From Veillonella parvula (GTDB lineage Bacteria > Bacillota > Negativicutes > Veillonellales > Veillonellaceae), in NCBI RefSeq assembly GCF_902810435.1, contig NZ_LR778174.1:496001-560000 (forward strand): DNA of 64,000 nucleotides, in the 5' to 3' direction. The notes under the pieces were generated by a model. That model worked only from the letters and a program-made list of their open reading frames with translations. It searched no databases and was not told where the DNA came from. The position numbers and the translations under genes are program-made. Shown in pieces: positions 24,272 to 31,928 of this stretch (its first letter is position 1; each line of letters opens with the position of its first letter).

Positions 24272-24678
24272 GACCATATTTAAACTATCCTCATAGAGAA
24301 ATAGTATAATTCAGTATATATTTTGTTTTATTAAATGAAGAGATTCAATAGTTGTTTCATTTTTTATATTTTAGCTTTTTTATAAACAGTATAGACGAGT
24401 TCCTATTAAAAGGGGAGACTAAGGAACTATGAAATATCAGATATTACCAATTTTCATATCGCCATAAGATACATGGGTGCGTGTGAAAATATAATTTTTA
24501 CGAAAAGTATTAGATATTAAAAGGGTCGAGATACCTTTGAATAATCGGTCAATTATAAACTACGTATGAAAGAATAGTGAAAAATATGTTGGATATTTGC
24601 GTGTTTTACTTGCGTTAAGTTATAAAAATAGCGTAAACTATAGAGAGTATCTACTATTTATGATATTGAGGTAATCCT
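24272..24678. other. Intergenic region upstream of the first two-component system
   Basis: This A/T-rich stretch of about 400 bases has no credible ORF. TTGCGT occurs at 24597-24602 and again 13 bases on at 24610-24615, with a related GCGTAA at 24631-24636. These could be response-regulator sites controlling the kinase operon, but this is weak evidence. GAGG precedes the GTG start at 24679. Confidence 0.45.
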
Positions 24679-26019
24679 GTGAATTTACAAATACGAATTT
24701 GGATATCCAATGTTGTGCTGTTTGTTGTACCTATTTTAATAGCAATTATTTTATTTTTGCTATATTTTACAGGTTTGCGCATATTGGCCAATGCCGGTTA
24801 CTATTTGCGTATTGAGCAGGAACAACAGTTTAAAAGTGTCAGTCGAATAACTGAAACCATTACCTTTTATGGGTTAGAAAATGATCTAATTAATAGCTTG
24901 GTTAAGCCTAGCTATAGCTTACTTGATCCAAAGGAAGTATATGTTGAAGTACTTGATCAAGGAAGTATGGTGTATAACTACGGTAATCCACAAATCTATA
25001 GTGCTTCTGCCATTGTTGGTCTTATTGATGTTAACCCTGAATTACAGGGCATCGTATATCAATCCAATAATACTTTCGTTTATGAAATGAGAAAGTACGA
25101 TGGACGTCATTCCTATGTATACCATATTGCGATTAGGCGTGCTACTCATGGTAGTGATAGCTTAATGGAATCCGTATCTTTCTATATTATCGTAGTTTCC
25201 ATATTGCTCTTTATTGTTACATTTTTTGCTATTAACCGATTTGTTACACGATTTATCATGATTCACGTTAAGAATATGACAAAGTCGTTAGAAATGGCGA
25301 ATCGTCAAATTGAAATGGAACAGGAGCAACAAAAAGAGCTACTCGCTGGTATATCCCATGATATACGAACTCCATTGACGGCTATTAAAGCGTATGCTGA
25401 AGGTGTTCGTGATGGTATTGCACCAACGGAAGAGCAACAAAAAAGATACATGGGAATTATTTTGAAACGGGCCAATGATTTAGATTCTATGTTAGAGGAA
25501 CTATTCCTCATAACAACATTGAACTATAAAAAAGAATCTCGTCCATCTGAACGAATTGAATTAGGTCAGTTTGTACGTGACTTTGTAGAAGATCATTTAG
25601 CTCCGTATCAATCGAAGGGACTTGAGATTAAGGCCCGTATAGCTACGGAAACACCTTTTATCAATGCTAACCCACAATTGTTACAACGTGTTTTGCAGAA
25701 TGTGTTGAACAATAGTGCTAAGTATAAAATGACCGATATTGGTCATTGCGTCATAGATGTAACGAGTGATGATGATTTTGTATACTGTGTCATCAGTGAT
25801 GATGGACCAGGTGTGCCGCCAGAATCTCTAGAGCGTCTGATGCGCCCATTCTATCGTGTAGATTCGTCTCGTACGAATCCTCAAGAAGGTAGTGGCCTAG
25901 GATTGTCGATTATCCGTCGAATTATGGAAATCTTTGAAGGCCGAGTTATGATTGAAAATGTAAGGCCACATGGTCTACGTATTATATTAGAGTTTCCTAA
26001 GCAAGGAGAAGAATCATGA
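24679..26019 (+). CDS. Sensor histidine kinase
   Basis: This 446-residue protein has two membrane segments (about residues 9-32 and 168-190) flanking an extracytoplasmic sensor of about 135 residues. A short linker follows, then a HisKA domain with phospho-accepting H227 (AGISHDIRTPL). The HATPase domain has NVLNNSAKYK (N box), DDGPGVPPE (G1) and EGSGLGLSI (G2). It starts at GTG with a GAGG site. The stop overlaps the response regulator start by four bases. Kinase-before-regulator order is the reverse of most OmpR/EnvZ-type operons. The signal is unknown; HtrA downstream hints at envelope stress. Confidence 0.93.
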   Translation: MNLQIRIWISNVVLFVVPILIAIILFLLYFTGLRILANAGYYLRIEQEQQFKSVSRITETITFYGLENDLINSLVKPSYSLLDPKEVYVEVLDQGSMVYNYGNPQIYSASAIVGLIDVNPELQGIVYQSNNTFVYEMRKYDGRHSYVYHIAIRRATHGSDSLMESVSFYIIVVSILLFIVTFFAINRFVTRFIMIHVKNMTKSLEMANRQIEMEQEQQKELLAGISHDIRTPLTAIKAYAEGVRDGIAPTEEQQKRYMGIILKRANDLDSMLEELFLITTLNYKKESRPSERIELGQFVRDFVEDHLAPYQSKGLEIKARIATETPFINANPQLLQRVLQNVLNNSAKYKMTDIGHCVIDVTSDDDFVYCVISDDGPGVPPESLERLMRPFYRVDSSRTNPQEGSGLGLSIIRRIMEIFEGRVMIENVRPHGLRIILEFPKQGEES

Positions 26020-26705
26020 GTGAACATATCTTAATTATTGAAGACGATTTGGATATTGCCAATATTGAGCGTGATTATTTAATGGTGGCGGGCTATGATG
26101 TAACGATTATGACTAATGGTACAGATGGCATTGAAGCAGCATTAAATACTCCTGTAGACCTTATTATCCTTGATGTTATGTTGCCAGAAATGGATGGCTT
26201 TGAAGTTTGTCGTCAAATTCGTGACAAAGTTCGTGTACCAATCGTTATGGTAACTGCGCGTCTTGATGATATCGACAAAATCCGTGGCTTAGGCGTAGGC
26301 GCTGATGATTATATTGAAAAGCCATTCTCTCCATCTGTATTGATTGCGAAGATTAAAGCTATGTTGGCGCAATATAAACGTTTAACAGAGCGCGATGCAA
26401 TGGAAACAAACGCTATTCAATCCGGTGAAATCCGTCTCGACCCTAAAATGATGAAAGTATGGGTGAATGAAAAAGAGGTTCATCTTAAAAAGAAAGAATT
26501 CCAGTTGTTAGAGTTCTTGATGCGTAACCGTGATATTGTATTTAGCAAAGAAGAATTGTATTCTCGTGTATGGGGACTTGACTCCTATGGTGATTATGCA
26601 ACTGTAGCGGTTCATATTAATCGTTTACGTGAAGAAATTGAGGATAATCCATCCGATAGTAAGCATATTATTACAGTGTGGGGTGTAGGGTATAAATTCG
26701 TTTAG
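26016..26705 (+). CDS. OmpR-family response regulator
   Basis: This 229-residue protein has a receiver domain (residues 1-120) with the phosphorylation site D53 (IILDVMLPEMDG), acidic D11/E9 region and switch K (IEKPFSP). The OmpR-type winged-helix DNA-binding domain (about 130-229) ends with TVWGVGYKFV. It is translationally coupled to the kinase gene and should be its partner. A second, similar pair lies at 37261-39469. A candidate small RNA and then htrA follow. Confidence 0.95.
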   Translation: MSEHILIIEDDLDIANIERDYLMVAGYDVTIMTNGTDGIEAALNTPVDLIILDVMLPEMDGFEVCRQIRDKVRVPIVMVTARLDDIDKIRGLGVGADDYIEKPFSPSVLIAKIKAMLAQYKRLTERDAMETNAIQSGEIRLDPKMMKVWVNEKEVHLKKKEFQLLEFLMRNRDIVFSKEELYSRVWGLDSYGDYATVAVHINRLREEIEDNPSDSKHIITVWGVGYKFV

Positions 26706-26860
26706 TATCGAGAATATGCATTCACATTATACTCACGTTGTTCGTGGCTGTTGATTAGATATGACTTTATAGAGATTTTATTATAGAGATATAATCAAAG
26801 GTTTAAGAATTGTTTATATAGTTACTTTGATAGTTTAGATATTCCATGTATACTTATTTA

Positions 26861-27037
26861 AGTAAGGCTGACTATGACTCTAGATAAGTAATATTTTAAC
26901 TTCTCTCTCTTAATAAGTTCTCTCTAAAGCTTATCTAGATCACATATACTCTCTCTCTCAACAGTCCTTACACTCTCAAACTATATGCATAAAGGGCATT
27001 TGCTAGCGACGGCTAGTAAATGCCCTTTATGTTTTTT
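26861..27037 (+). ncRNA. Candidate small RNA with exposed CUCUCU tracts
   Basis: A possible promoter (TTGATA 26827-26832, 16 bases, TATACT 26849-26854) precedes this stretch. TCTAGATAAG (26879-26888) pairs perfectly with CTTATCTAGA (26930-26939). The loop displays TTCTCTCTCT and TCTCTCT. A single-stranded ACTCTCTCTCTC follows at 26948-26959, then a strong terminator (26989-27037). The CU tracts could pair with GGAGAG-type ribosome sites. It could instead be the 3' leader of the response regulator mRNA. No coding frame explains the structure. Confidence 0.5.
26989..27037 (+). terminator. Strong terminator before the htrA region
   Basis: An 18-base stem (ATAAAGGGCATTTGCTAG with CTAGTAAATGCCCTTTAT, one mismatch) is followed by GTTTTTT. 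It ends the response regulator transcript and the candidate small RNA. Confidence 0.93.
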
Positions 27038-27157
27038 AGATTTTAGATATTTGAATACATTCTATACAGCTTCTTTCAGGATTCTAGGTATTTATCTAGT
27101 GGAGGATATACGGTTATAATAATTATACTTTCATAAGAAAAGTTATAAATTGATATC

Positions 27158-27186
27158 TTGCATTGTAAAAGCAGGCGTACTATAAT
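27158..27186 (+). promoter_or_regulatory. Promoter of the HtrA-like protease gene
   Basis: TTGCAT at 27158-27163 and TATAAT at 27181-27186 are 17 bases apart, a near-consensus sigma-A-type promoter. Transcription would start near 27193, leaving a leader of about 180 bases. Confidence 0.72.
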
Positions 27187-27193
27187 AGGTTCA

Positions 27194-27223
27194 TCAAAAT
27201 CAATTTTATAAAATTAATTTTGA
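27194..27223. promoter_or_regulatory. Inverted repeat at the htrA transcription start
   Basis: TCAAAATCAATTT pairs with AAATTAATTTTGA, 12 of 13 positions, around TATA. It lies exactly where transcription should begin, so it could be an operator or a 5' stabilising hairpin. It is A/T-rich, which lowers its weight. Confidence 0.4.
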
Positions 27224-27373
27224 GATGATTTGAATTAGTGTGAGACGTGGCGTATTTATAAAGTATCATAATTATATGATTTATGATTTGATTCTTATTT
27301 TAACTTTTATAATCATCATTAAGATGTTATGGGTGATGTAGAAGAATATTAAGAAGAATATAAGGAGATCTAC

Positions 27374-28471
27374 ATGACATTTTCAAAATATAAGAAAACA
27401 GTAATTGCGTGTATTCTTGCTTTGGGTATTGGGGTAGGCGGAGGATACTATTTCTTTGGCAGCCCTGTTAATACGCAACCAACAAACGTGAGAGAACAAA
27501 CTAAACAGACTAAGCCTATTACTGAAGCGCGTAATACCTATGTAGTGCAAGCGGCTAAAGAATCTGGGCCAGCTGTAGTAGGGATTACAACACAAGTATT
27601 TCAAAAGGATATATTTAACCGTACAATCTATGCTGGAGAAGGTGTCGGATCTGGTGTACTTATCGATAATGATGGACATATTGTAACCAATAAACATGTG
27701 GTAGCAGGGGCTAGAAATGGGGAGGTTACAGTATCATTGTCTGATGGCAGTACGGTGACGGGGACTGTTATAGGTTCAGATTCACAGACGGACTTAGCAG
27801 TTGTAAAAATTAAACCTCCAAAAGATATTAAACCTATCAAAATTGGTGACTCTGACTCCTTGCAAGTGGGGGAGCCAGCTATTGCTATTGGCAATCCTTT
27901 AGGTCTTGAGTTTAAAGGTTCAGTTACCTCTGGTGTTATTAGTGCCTTAGCACGTACAATTGATGATCAAGGTCAACGATTCCCATTGATTCAAACTGAT
28001 GCAGCCATTAATCCAGGTAACTCAGGTGGTGCGCTTATTAATGCAGATGGTGAGTTAATTGGTATCAATAGCTCTAAAATCTCTAAAGAGGGAATTGAAG
28101 GTATGGGCTTTGCTATTCCAATTAATTCTGCGATGACAATTGTTGATTCTATTATTAAAAATGGTAAGGTCATTCGCCCTTATATTGGGGTGTGGGCTGT
28201 AGACCGTCAAACTGCAGCGCGCAATAATGTAACCTATGAAGGTGATGGACTTCTTGTTGTTCAACTTGATCCTAATGGTCCTGCTGCACAAGCTGGTCTC
28301 GTAGAAGGGGATACGATTGCACAAATTGATGGTAAAGATATTACTACATTACTTGAATTAAAAGAACAAATTGATGCTAAGAGCCCTGGAGATACAATTT
28401 TGGTATCCTATACTCATAACGGCAAAATGAAGAGTGCACAGCTTAAATTAGGGGAAGCGTCTTCAAATTAG
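27374..28471 (+). CDS. HtrA/DegP-like serine protease with one PDZ domain
   Basis: This 365-residue protease has an N-terminal membrane anchor (about residues 8-28) and a trypsin-like domain with the catalytic triad H108 (TNKHVVAG), D140 (QTDLAVVK) and S217 (NPGNSGGAL). One PDZ domain follows from about residue 265 (DPNGPAAQAGLVEGD). It degrades misfolded envelope proteins. The design with an N-terminal anchor and a single PDZ is the usual Gram-positive and Negativicute form. AAGGAG lies before the ATG. Its own promoter is mapped upstream; neighbouring two-component genes may control it, as CssRS does in Bacillus. Confidence 0.95.
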   Translation: MTFSKYKKTVIACILALGIGVGGGYYFFGSPVNTQPTNVREQTKQTKPITEARNTYVVQAAKESGPAVVGITTQVFQKDIFNRTIYAGEGVGSGVLIDNDGHIVTNKHVVAGARNGEVTVSLSDGSTVTGTVIGSDSQTDLAVVKIKPPKDIKPIKIGDSDSLQVGEPAIAIGNPLGLEFKGSVTSGVISALARTIDDQGQRFPLIQTDAAINPGNSGGALINADGELIGINSSKISKEGIEGMGFAIPINSAMTIVDSIIKNGKVIRPYIGVWAVDRQTAARNNVTYEGDGLLVVQLDPNGPAAQAGLVEGDTIAQIDGKDITTLLELKEQIDAKSPGDTILVSYTHNGKMKSAQLKLGEASSN

Positions 28472-28536
28472 AATCTAGTAAATAAAACTTAATTAAGTAT
28501 TCCAATAATGCACTAATTTCTTTTGTAGTGTTAGAA

Positions 28537-28566
28537 AATCCTCATCTTTTAGATGAGGATTTTTAG
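28537..28566 (+). terminator. Terminator of the htrA gene
   Basis: AATCCTCATCT pairs with AGATGAGGATT around a short T-rich loop and is followed by TTT. It lies about 70 bases after the stop. Confidence 0.88.
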
Positions 28567-28718
28567 TTATAATAGGGTGCTTTAATAGATTTTGTATAAA
28601 AAATACCATAAATAAGAAAATTTTTTTGAAAAAATTTTTCCCTATAAACGCAGAAATTAACTGTGTTTATAGATTAGAAATAAGAAAAAATATATTAAAT
28701 TTCAATATTTTTTTACAA

Positions 28719-28753
28719 AGTACCTTGCGTTCCGAGGTACCTTATGTTATTAT
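28719..28753 (+). promoter_or_regulatory. PadR-operon promoter overlapped by an inverted repeat
   Basis: TTGCGT at 28725-28730 and TATTAT at 28748-28753 are 17 bases apart, with TG-T before the -10 (extended -10). GTACCT (28720-28725) and AGGTAC (28735-28740) form a perfect inverted repeat across the -35. Binding there would block RNA polymerase, so autorepression by the PadR protein is likely but unproven. Confidence 0.65.
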
Positions 28754-28830
28754 GTATTTGTCAGTACATGATAGTGACCGTAAGAGAGCTTTCACATTGG
28801 CAGGCAAGCACAGCCTAAAAGGGAGGAACT

Positions 28831-29160
28831 ATGCAAGTTCAATTAAAAAAAGGTGTTATGGACATGCTGGTGCTAGCATTATTAACACAAAATGATCGTT
28901 ACGGATACGAAATCGTAAGCACCATTTCGGAATATATTGAAATATCTGAAGGAACGATATATCCATTGTTTAACAGACTGAAAAAAGAAAAGTATGTTGA
29001 AACGTATTTAAAGGAGTCTTCTACAGGCCCATCACGGAAATACTATCATATCACGAACGAAGGCCGTGCAGCATATAACAAGATGCGTCAAGAATGGGAT
29101 GATTTTTCTGGTGTTATCAATATGCTGTTGAAAGGAGTCGATAATAATGAACAAAAATAG
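28831..29160 (+). CDS. PadR-family transcriptional regulator
   Basis: This 109-residue protein is a short PadR repressor. It has the winged-helix start (LKKGVMDMLVLALLTQNDRYGYEIVSTI), the recognition region SEGTIYPLFNRLKKEKYVETY and the C-terminal RKYYHITNEGRAAYNKMRQEW, all diagnostic. GGGAGGA lies before the ATG. PadR proteins respond to small molecules or membrane stress and commonly repress their own operon. Here the partners are a DUF1700 membrane protein, overlapping by 14 bases, and a Met/His-rich exported protein. Confidence 0.94.
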   Translation: MQVQLKKGVMDMLVLALLTQNDRYGYEIVSTISEYIEISEGTIYPLFNRLKKEKYVETYLKESSTGPSRKYYHITNEGRAAYNKMRQEWDDFSGVINMLLKGVDNNEQK

Positions 29161-29722
29161 CTTTTTGGATGCATTGCGTAATATATTTAAAAAAGCGCGT
29201 GTTGCAGATGTAGAGAGTATTATAGAGGTTTATGAAGAGCATTTTGCGGTAGGTTATGAAAAAGGGCTTACCGATAGTGAGATCATTAAATCCTTAGGGT
29301 CTCCAGAGGAAATATATGCATCCTACGTAGATGCAGGTATTATTACTGACACAATGAATCAAGATGGTAGTGAAAGTAAATCCGTTAATATGCAGGAAAT
29401 TTATGCACGATTTGATGATTATAAAGAGCGTCTTTTACCTCAATTACCGGGGATGGCTAAAAAAGCATCTAAGACTTTGCTCTCTATTGGAAGTGCCTTA
29501 TCCTATATTGTAGGTGCTCTTATATTCATTATTACACCGGCTATCTTGTTCTTACTAGGTAGCTCATGGCAACCATTTGAGAATGTTACTGCATTTCCAG
29601 TATTGTCCATTGTAACTTTAGTGGCACTTGGGGGTGTAGGTTTATTTGGTGGACTTACATGCGTCTTTGTTGGTACAGAGCTTCGTGGCGTACGTGAACG
29701 TTATTTCCGCAATTTAAATTAA
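29147..29722 (+). CDS. DUF1700 (HAAS-type) membrane protein
   Basis: This 191-residue protein has the DUF1700 N-terminus (NSFLDALRNIFKKARVADVESIIEVYEEHF and GLTDSEIIKSLGSPEEI near residues 4-60). Two hydrophobic segments follow, near residues 118-142 and 152-176. PadR and DUF1700 are a well-known gene pair in Firmicutes, where the membrane protein is thought to control or sense envelope state. The start lies inside the padR gene, so the pair is translationally coupled. Its molecular role is not established. Confidence 0.9.
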   Translation: MNKNSFLDALRNIFKKARVADVESIIEVYEEHFAVGYEKGLTDSEIIKSLGSPEEIYASYVDAGIITDTMNQDGSESKSVNMQEIYARFDDYKERLLPQLPGMAKKASKTLLSIGSALSYIVGALIFIITPAILFLLGSSWQPFENVTAFPVLSIVTLVALGGVGLFGGLTCVFVGTELRGVRERYFRNLN

Positions 29723-29731
29723 GGAGGACCT

Positions 29732-30160
29732 ATGAGACGTATTATAATTACAGCAATTTTAACAGTAATCTGTGCTGTTGGAGCATGTACATCTTTTGCT
29801 GTTAATGATTTACCTAATTTTGGTGAATGGATGAAAACGAATGAACAACAGTTTAGAAAACCACATAGACATGATGGTCCTAATCAGTATATGGATAAAC
29901 ATATGATGGATAGAAATAATCATATGATGCCTCAAGATAGTATGGGGCCAAATAATGGCCAACATATGCACCAAAATGGTCAAAATCAAATGATGCCTCA
30001 AGATGGTATGGGACCAAATAGTGGTCAGCATATGCACTCAAATGGTCAAATGCCTCCGCAAGGTCAAATGCCTATGCAAGGCCAACCACCTCAACAACCT
30101 AATGGCAATGCACCACAACAACAAACTGATCAAGGTGCACCGCAAACTACACAAAACTAA
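29732..30160 (+). CDS. Exported Met/His/Gln-rich repeat protein
   Basis: This 142-residue protein has a signal peptide (MRRIIITAILTVICAVGACT, then SFA). The mature part is low-complexity, with two imperfect repeats of the form MMPQDxMGPNxGQHMHxNGQ near residues 69-108 and then a Gln/Pro-rich tail. The Met and His density resembles periplasmic copper-binding proteins, so metal binding is a fair guess. AAGGAGG lies before the ATG. It is the third gene of the PadR operon; DUF1700 operons usually do not carry it. The function remains unknown. Confidence 0.75.
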   Translation: MRRIIITAILTVICAVGACTSFAVNDLPNFGEWMKTNEQQFRKPHRHDGPNQYMDKHMMDRNNHMMPQDSMGPNNGQHMHQNGQNQMMPQDGMGPNSGQHMHSNGQMPPQGQMPMQGQPPQQPNGNAPQQQTDQGAPQTTQN

Positions 30161-30164
30161 TGAT

Positions 30165-30335
30165 ACTTTATGAGTTCATTTCTCTCATAAGATATAGAGA
30201 ACGTGGTCATGAAAGTGCATTCATGGCCACCATAGAGTCACACACTCTATGTGATACATTCGTATCAGAATCTCTCTCTTACACACAATAACTACACACA
30301 AACAAAAAGAGCTCCTTAGCGAAGGAGCTCTTTTT
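30165..30335 (+). ncRNA. Candidate small RNA with hairpins and a CUCUCUCU tract
   Basis: Directly after the Met/His-rich gene come four short hairpins: TTATGAG/CTCATAA (30168-30190), GTGGTCATGA/TCATGGCCAC (30203-30230), CATAGAGT/ACTCTATG (30231-30251) and TGATAC/GTATCA (30252-30267). An unpaired TCTCTCTCT tract follows at 30271-30279, then a run free of G, and then a strong terminator (30305-30335). No good promoter is seen, so it may be a 3' UTR-derived RNA. It shares the tract and layout with the candidate at 26861-27037. Confidence 0.5.
30305..30335 (+). terminator. Terminator of the PadR operon
   Basis: AAAAGAGCTCCTT pairs with AAGGAGCTCTTTT around a four-base loop and is followed by Ts. 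Confidence 0.95.
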
Positions 30336-30400
30336 GTATCTATTTATAAATATTAGATAGTACTTGATGGTTTGGGAATATATTATTAACTTCTCAATGA

Positions 30401-30430
30401 AAAACGACCTATACATGTATATAGGTCGTT
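30401..30430 (-). terminator. Terminator of the pyrFE operon
   Basis: AACGACCTATA pairs with TATAGGTCGTT with an A-rich lead, which on the minus strand is a T run after the stem. It lies just after the pyrE stop. Confidence 0.88.
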
Positions 30431-30436
30431 AAAAAA

Positions 30437-31024
30437 TTATTTGATATGTTTAGAGCCACGTTCTGTCATAGCTACGCCGTCTTTGCAAAGAGGGCATTCT
30501 TCAGGTTTATAAGTTGGAACTTCAAGATTAAGTAATGCTTGTACCTTTTCGTGAGGTACACCGAATTCTGCTTTACCCCCAGAACGGTTAACAAGAAGGC
30601 CTACACCTACGATTTCACCACCGGATTGGTTTACCACATTTACTACTTCTTGTACAGAACCACCAGTAGTTACGATATCTTCAACGATAAGTACTCTTGT
30701 GCCTGGCTCGATTTTAAAGCCACGACGTAATGTCATAATGCCTTTTTCGCGTTCTGTGAAGATAGCACGGGTGCCAAGCGCTTTACCTACTTCGTGAGCA
30801 AGTAAGATGCCACCGGTCATAGGTCCAATAACAAGTTCCACATTTTGATCGCGGAAGCGTTCAGCTAATTCTTTACAAAGTTTTTCTGTATATTTTGGAT
30901 GTTGTAATACATTAAATTTTTCAACGTACATTGGACTGTGGAGACCAGATGTCAAAAGGAAGTGACCTTCTAAAATAGCTTGAGTGTCGATCAGTAATTG
31001 TTTTACTTCTTGTTCTGTCATCAT
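30437..31024 (-). CDS. pyrE: Orotate phosphoribosyltransferase
   Basis: This 195-residue enzyme joins orotate to PRPP to make OMP in de novo pyrimidine synthesis. The PRPP-binding motif VLIVEDIVTTGGSVQEV is clear near residues 110-126, and GPMTGGILLAHEVGKALGTRAIFTEREKG near 67-95 completes the type I PRTase fold. The C-terminal CPLCKDGVA extension with two Cys is typical of this subgroup. It overlaps pyrF by four bases, so the two are coupled. No other pyrimidine genes are nearby. Confidence 0.95.
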   Translation of the reverse strand: MMTEQEVKQLLIDTQAILEGHFLLTSGLHSPMYVEKFNVLQHPKYTEKLCKELAERFRDQNVELVIGPMTGGILLAHEVGKALGTRAIFTEREKGIMTLRRGFKIEPGTRVLIVEDIVTTGGSVQEVVNVVNQSGGEIVGVGLLVNRSGGKAEFGVPHEKVQALLNLEVPTYKPEECPLCKDGVAMTERGSKHIK

Positions 31025-31740
31025 TTGGATACTTTCTCCATTTCTTCAATAATTAAACGAACCGCTTCACGAGGGTTTTCGGCTTGTGTAATAGGTCGAC
31101 CGATAACAAGGCGAGATGCTCCATCTTGTAGTGCACTAGCTGGTGTAGCAACCCGTTTTTGGTCGTCTGTTGTTGCAAAGGAAGGGCGAATACCAGGGGT
31201 AACGATGAGGAAGTCATCGTCACATGCTTCACGAATCATTTTGGCTTCTAATGCGGAACATACAACACCATCCATACCACAGTCTTTAGCGAGTTTTGCA
31301 AGGCGAATGACTTGGTCGGAAATTGGTAGCTGACCACCAATAGCAGTCCAAGATTCATCGTCAAAGCTAGTTAATGCGGTGATGGCTAATAATTTTGGGC
31401 GTTCCACGCCTAGTTCTTTGCCACTCTCATGAGCTGCCTCAACAGCAGCTTTCATCATGACAGGACCACCTTGACCATGTAAAGTAATTAAACTAGCACC
31501 GAGACGTGTTAAGGAAGCTACGCCATGGGCTACGGTATTTGGAATGTCGTGCAATTTCAAATCAAGAAATACTTGTTTGTTTTGCTCCTGTAAAAAACGA
31601 ATTGTTTTTGCTCCTTCGGCGTAGAATAGCTCCATGCCGACCTTGTAAAAGCTAACCGAATCACCGAGGGATAATACGATTTCTTTCACTGCATCCATCG
31701 TGGATACGTCAAGGGCAACGATTAATCTGTCATCTGCCAT
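31021..31740 (-). CDS. pyrF: Orotidine 5'-phosphate decarboxylase
   Basis: This 239-residue TIM-barrel enzyme makes UMP from OMP. The active-site motif DLKLHDIPNTV near residues 60-70 holds the catalytic D-K-x-x-D set. VALDVSTMDA near the N-terminus and VIGRPITQAENP near the C-terminus bind phosphate. GGAGG precedes the ATG. It leads the pyrFE operon, divergent from the exonuclease gene. An inverted repeat (AGGTGA ... TCACCT, 31823-31841) lies between them. Confidence 0.96.
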   Translation of the reverse strand: MADDRLIVALDVSTMDAVKEIVLSLGDSVSFYKVGMELFYAEGAKTIRFLQEQNKQVFLDLKLHDIPNTVAHGVASLTRLGASLITLHGQGGPVMMKAAVEAAHESGKELGVERPKLLAITALTSFDDESWTAIGGQLPISDQVIRLAKLAKDCGMDGVVCSALEAKMIREACDDDFLIVTPGIRPSFATTDDQKRVATPASALQDGASRLVIGRPITQAENPREAVRLIIEEMEKVSK

Positions 31741-31822
31741 GTTGCAACCTCCATACTACATACATATCTAAATAATTTTCACATACTGAGGGCCTATCTG
31801 TCAATTAAAATTGGTGTGAATG

Positions 31823-31841
31823 AGGTGATTATTGGTCACCT
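31823..31841. promoter_or_regulatory. Inverted repeat between pyrF and the exonuclease gene
   Basis: AGGTGA (31823-31828) and TCACCT (31836-31841) form a perfect inverted repeat with a seven-base spacer in the divergent region. It could be an operator for either gene. No regulator can be named. Confidence 0.35.
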
Positions 31842-31928
31842 TTGAACAGTAGATTATAGTCTATTTCATGCTATAATAAGTAGAGTAAATGAATATAATT
31901 CTTATATATAGATTTTGAAAGGAGTCCT

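Larger units (their letters stand above)
26706..27373. other. Long intergenic region between response regulator and htrA
   Basis: This 668-base gap holds a candidate small RNA (about 26861-27037) with a terminator, the htrA promoter (27158-27186), and an inverted repeat at its start site (27194-27223). No protein-coding ORF is convincing. The rest is A/T-rich with no feature I can name. Confidence 0.7.
28472..28830. other. Intergenic region with htrA terminator and PadR-operon promoter
   Basis: This 359-base stretch holds the htrA terminator (28537-28566). It then runs A/T-rich to the promoter and operator of the PadR operon (28719-28753). A reading frame of 89 codons from 28626 has no ribosome site and crosses the promoter, so I do not count it as a gene. 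Confidence 0.7.

Noticed and set aside
24408-24440. GTTCCT ... AGGAAC inverted repeat as a riboswitch
   Set aside because: The stem is short, the loop long, and no known riboswitch core can be recognised.
28626-28895. An 89-codon frame before padR
   Set aside because: It crosses the padR promoter and operator, lacks a ribosome site and overlaps the padR start in another frame.
29810-30037. Minus-strand open frame rich in Ile/His/Leu over the Met/His-rich gene
   Set aside because: It is the antisense image of the low-complexity repeats.
29930-30060. Tandem repeats as a possible CRISPR array
   Set aside because: Only two imperfect copies lie inside a coding frame, with no regular spacers. 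No CRISPR array is visible anywhere in the window.
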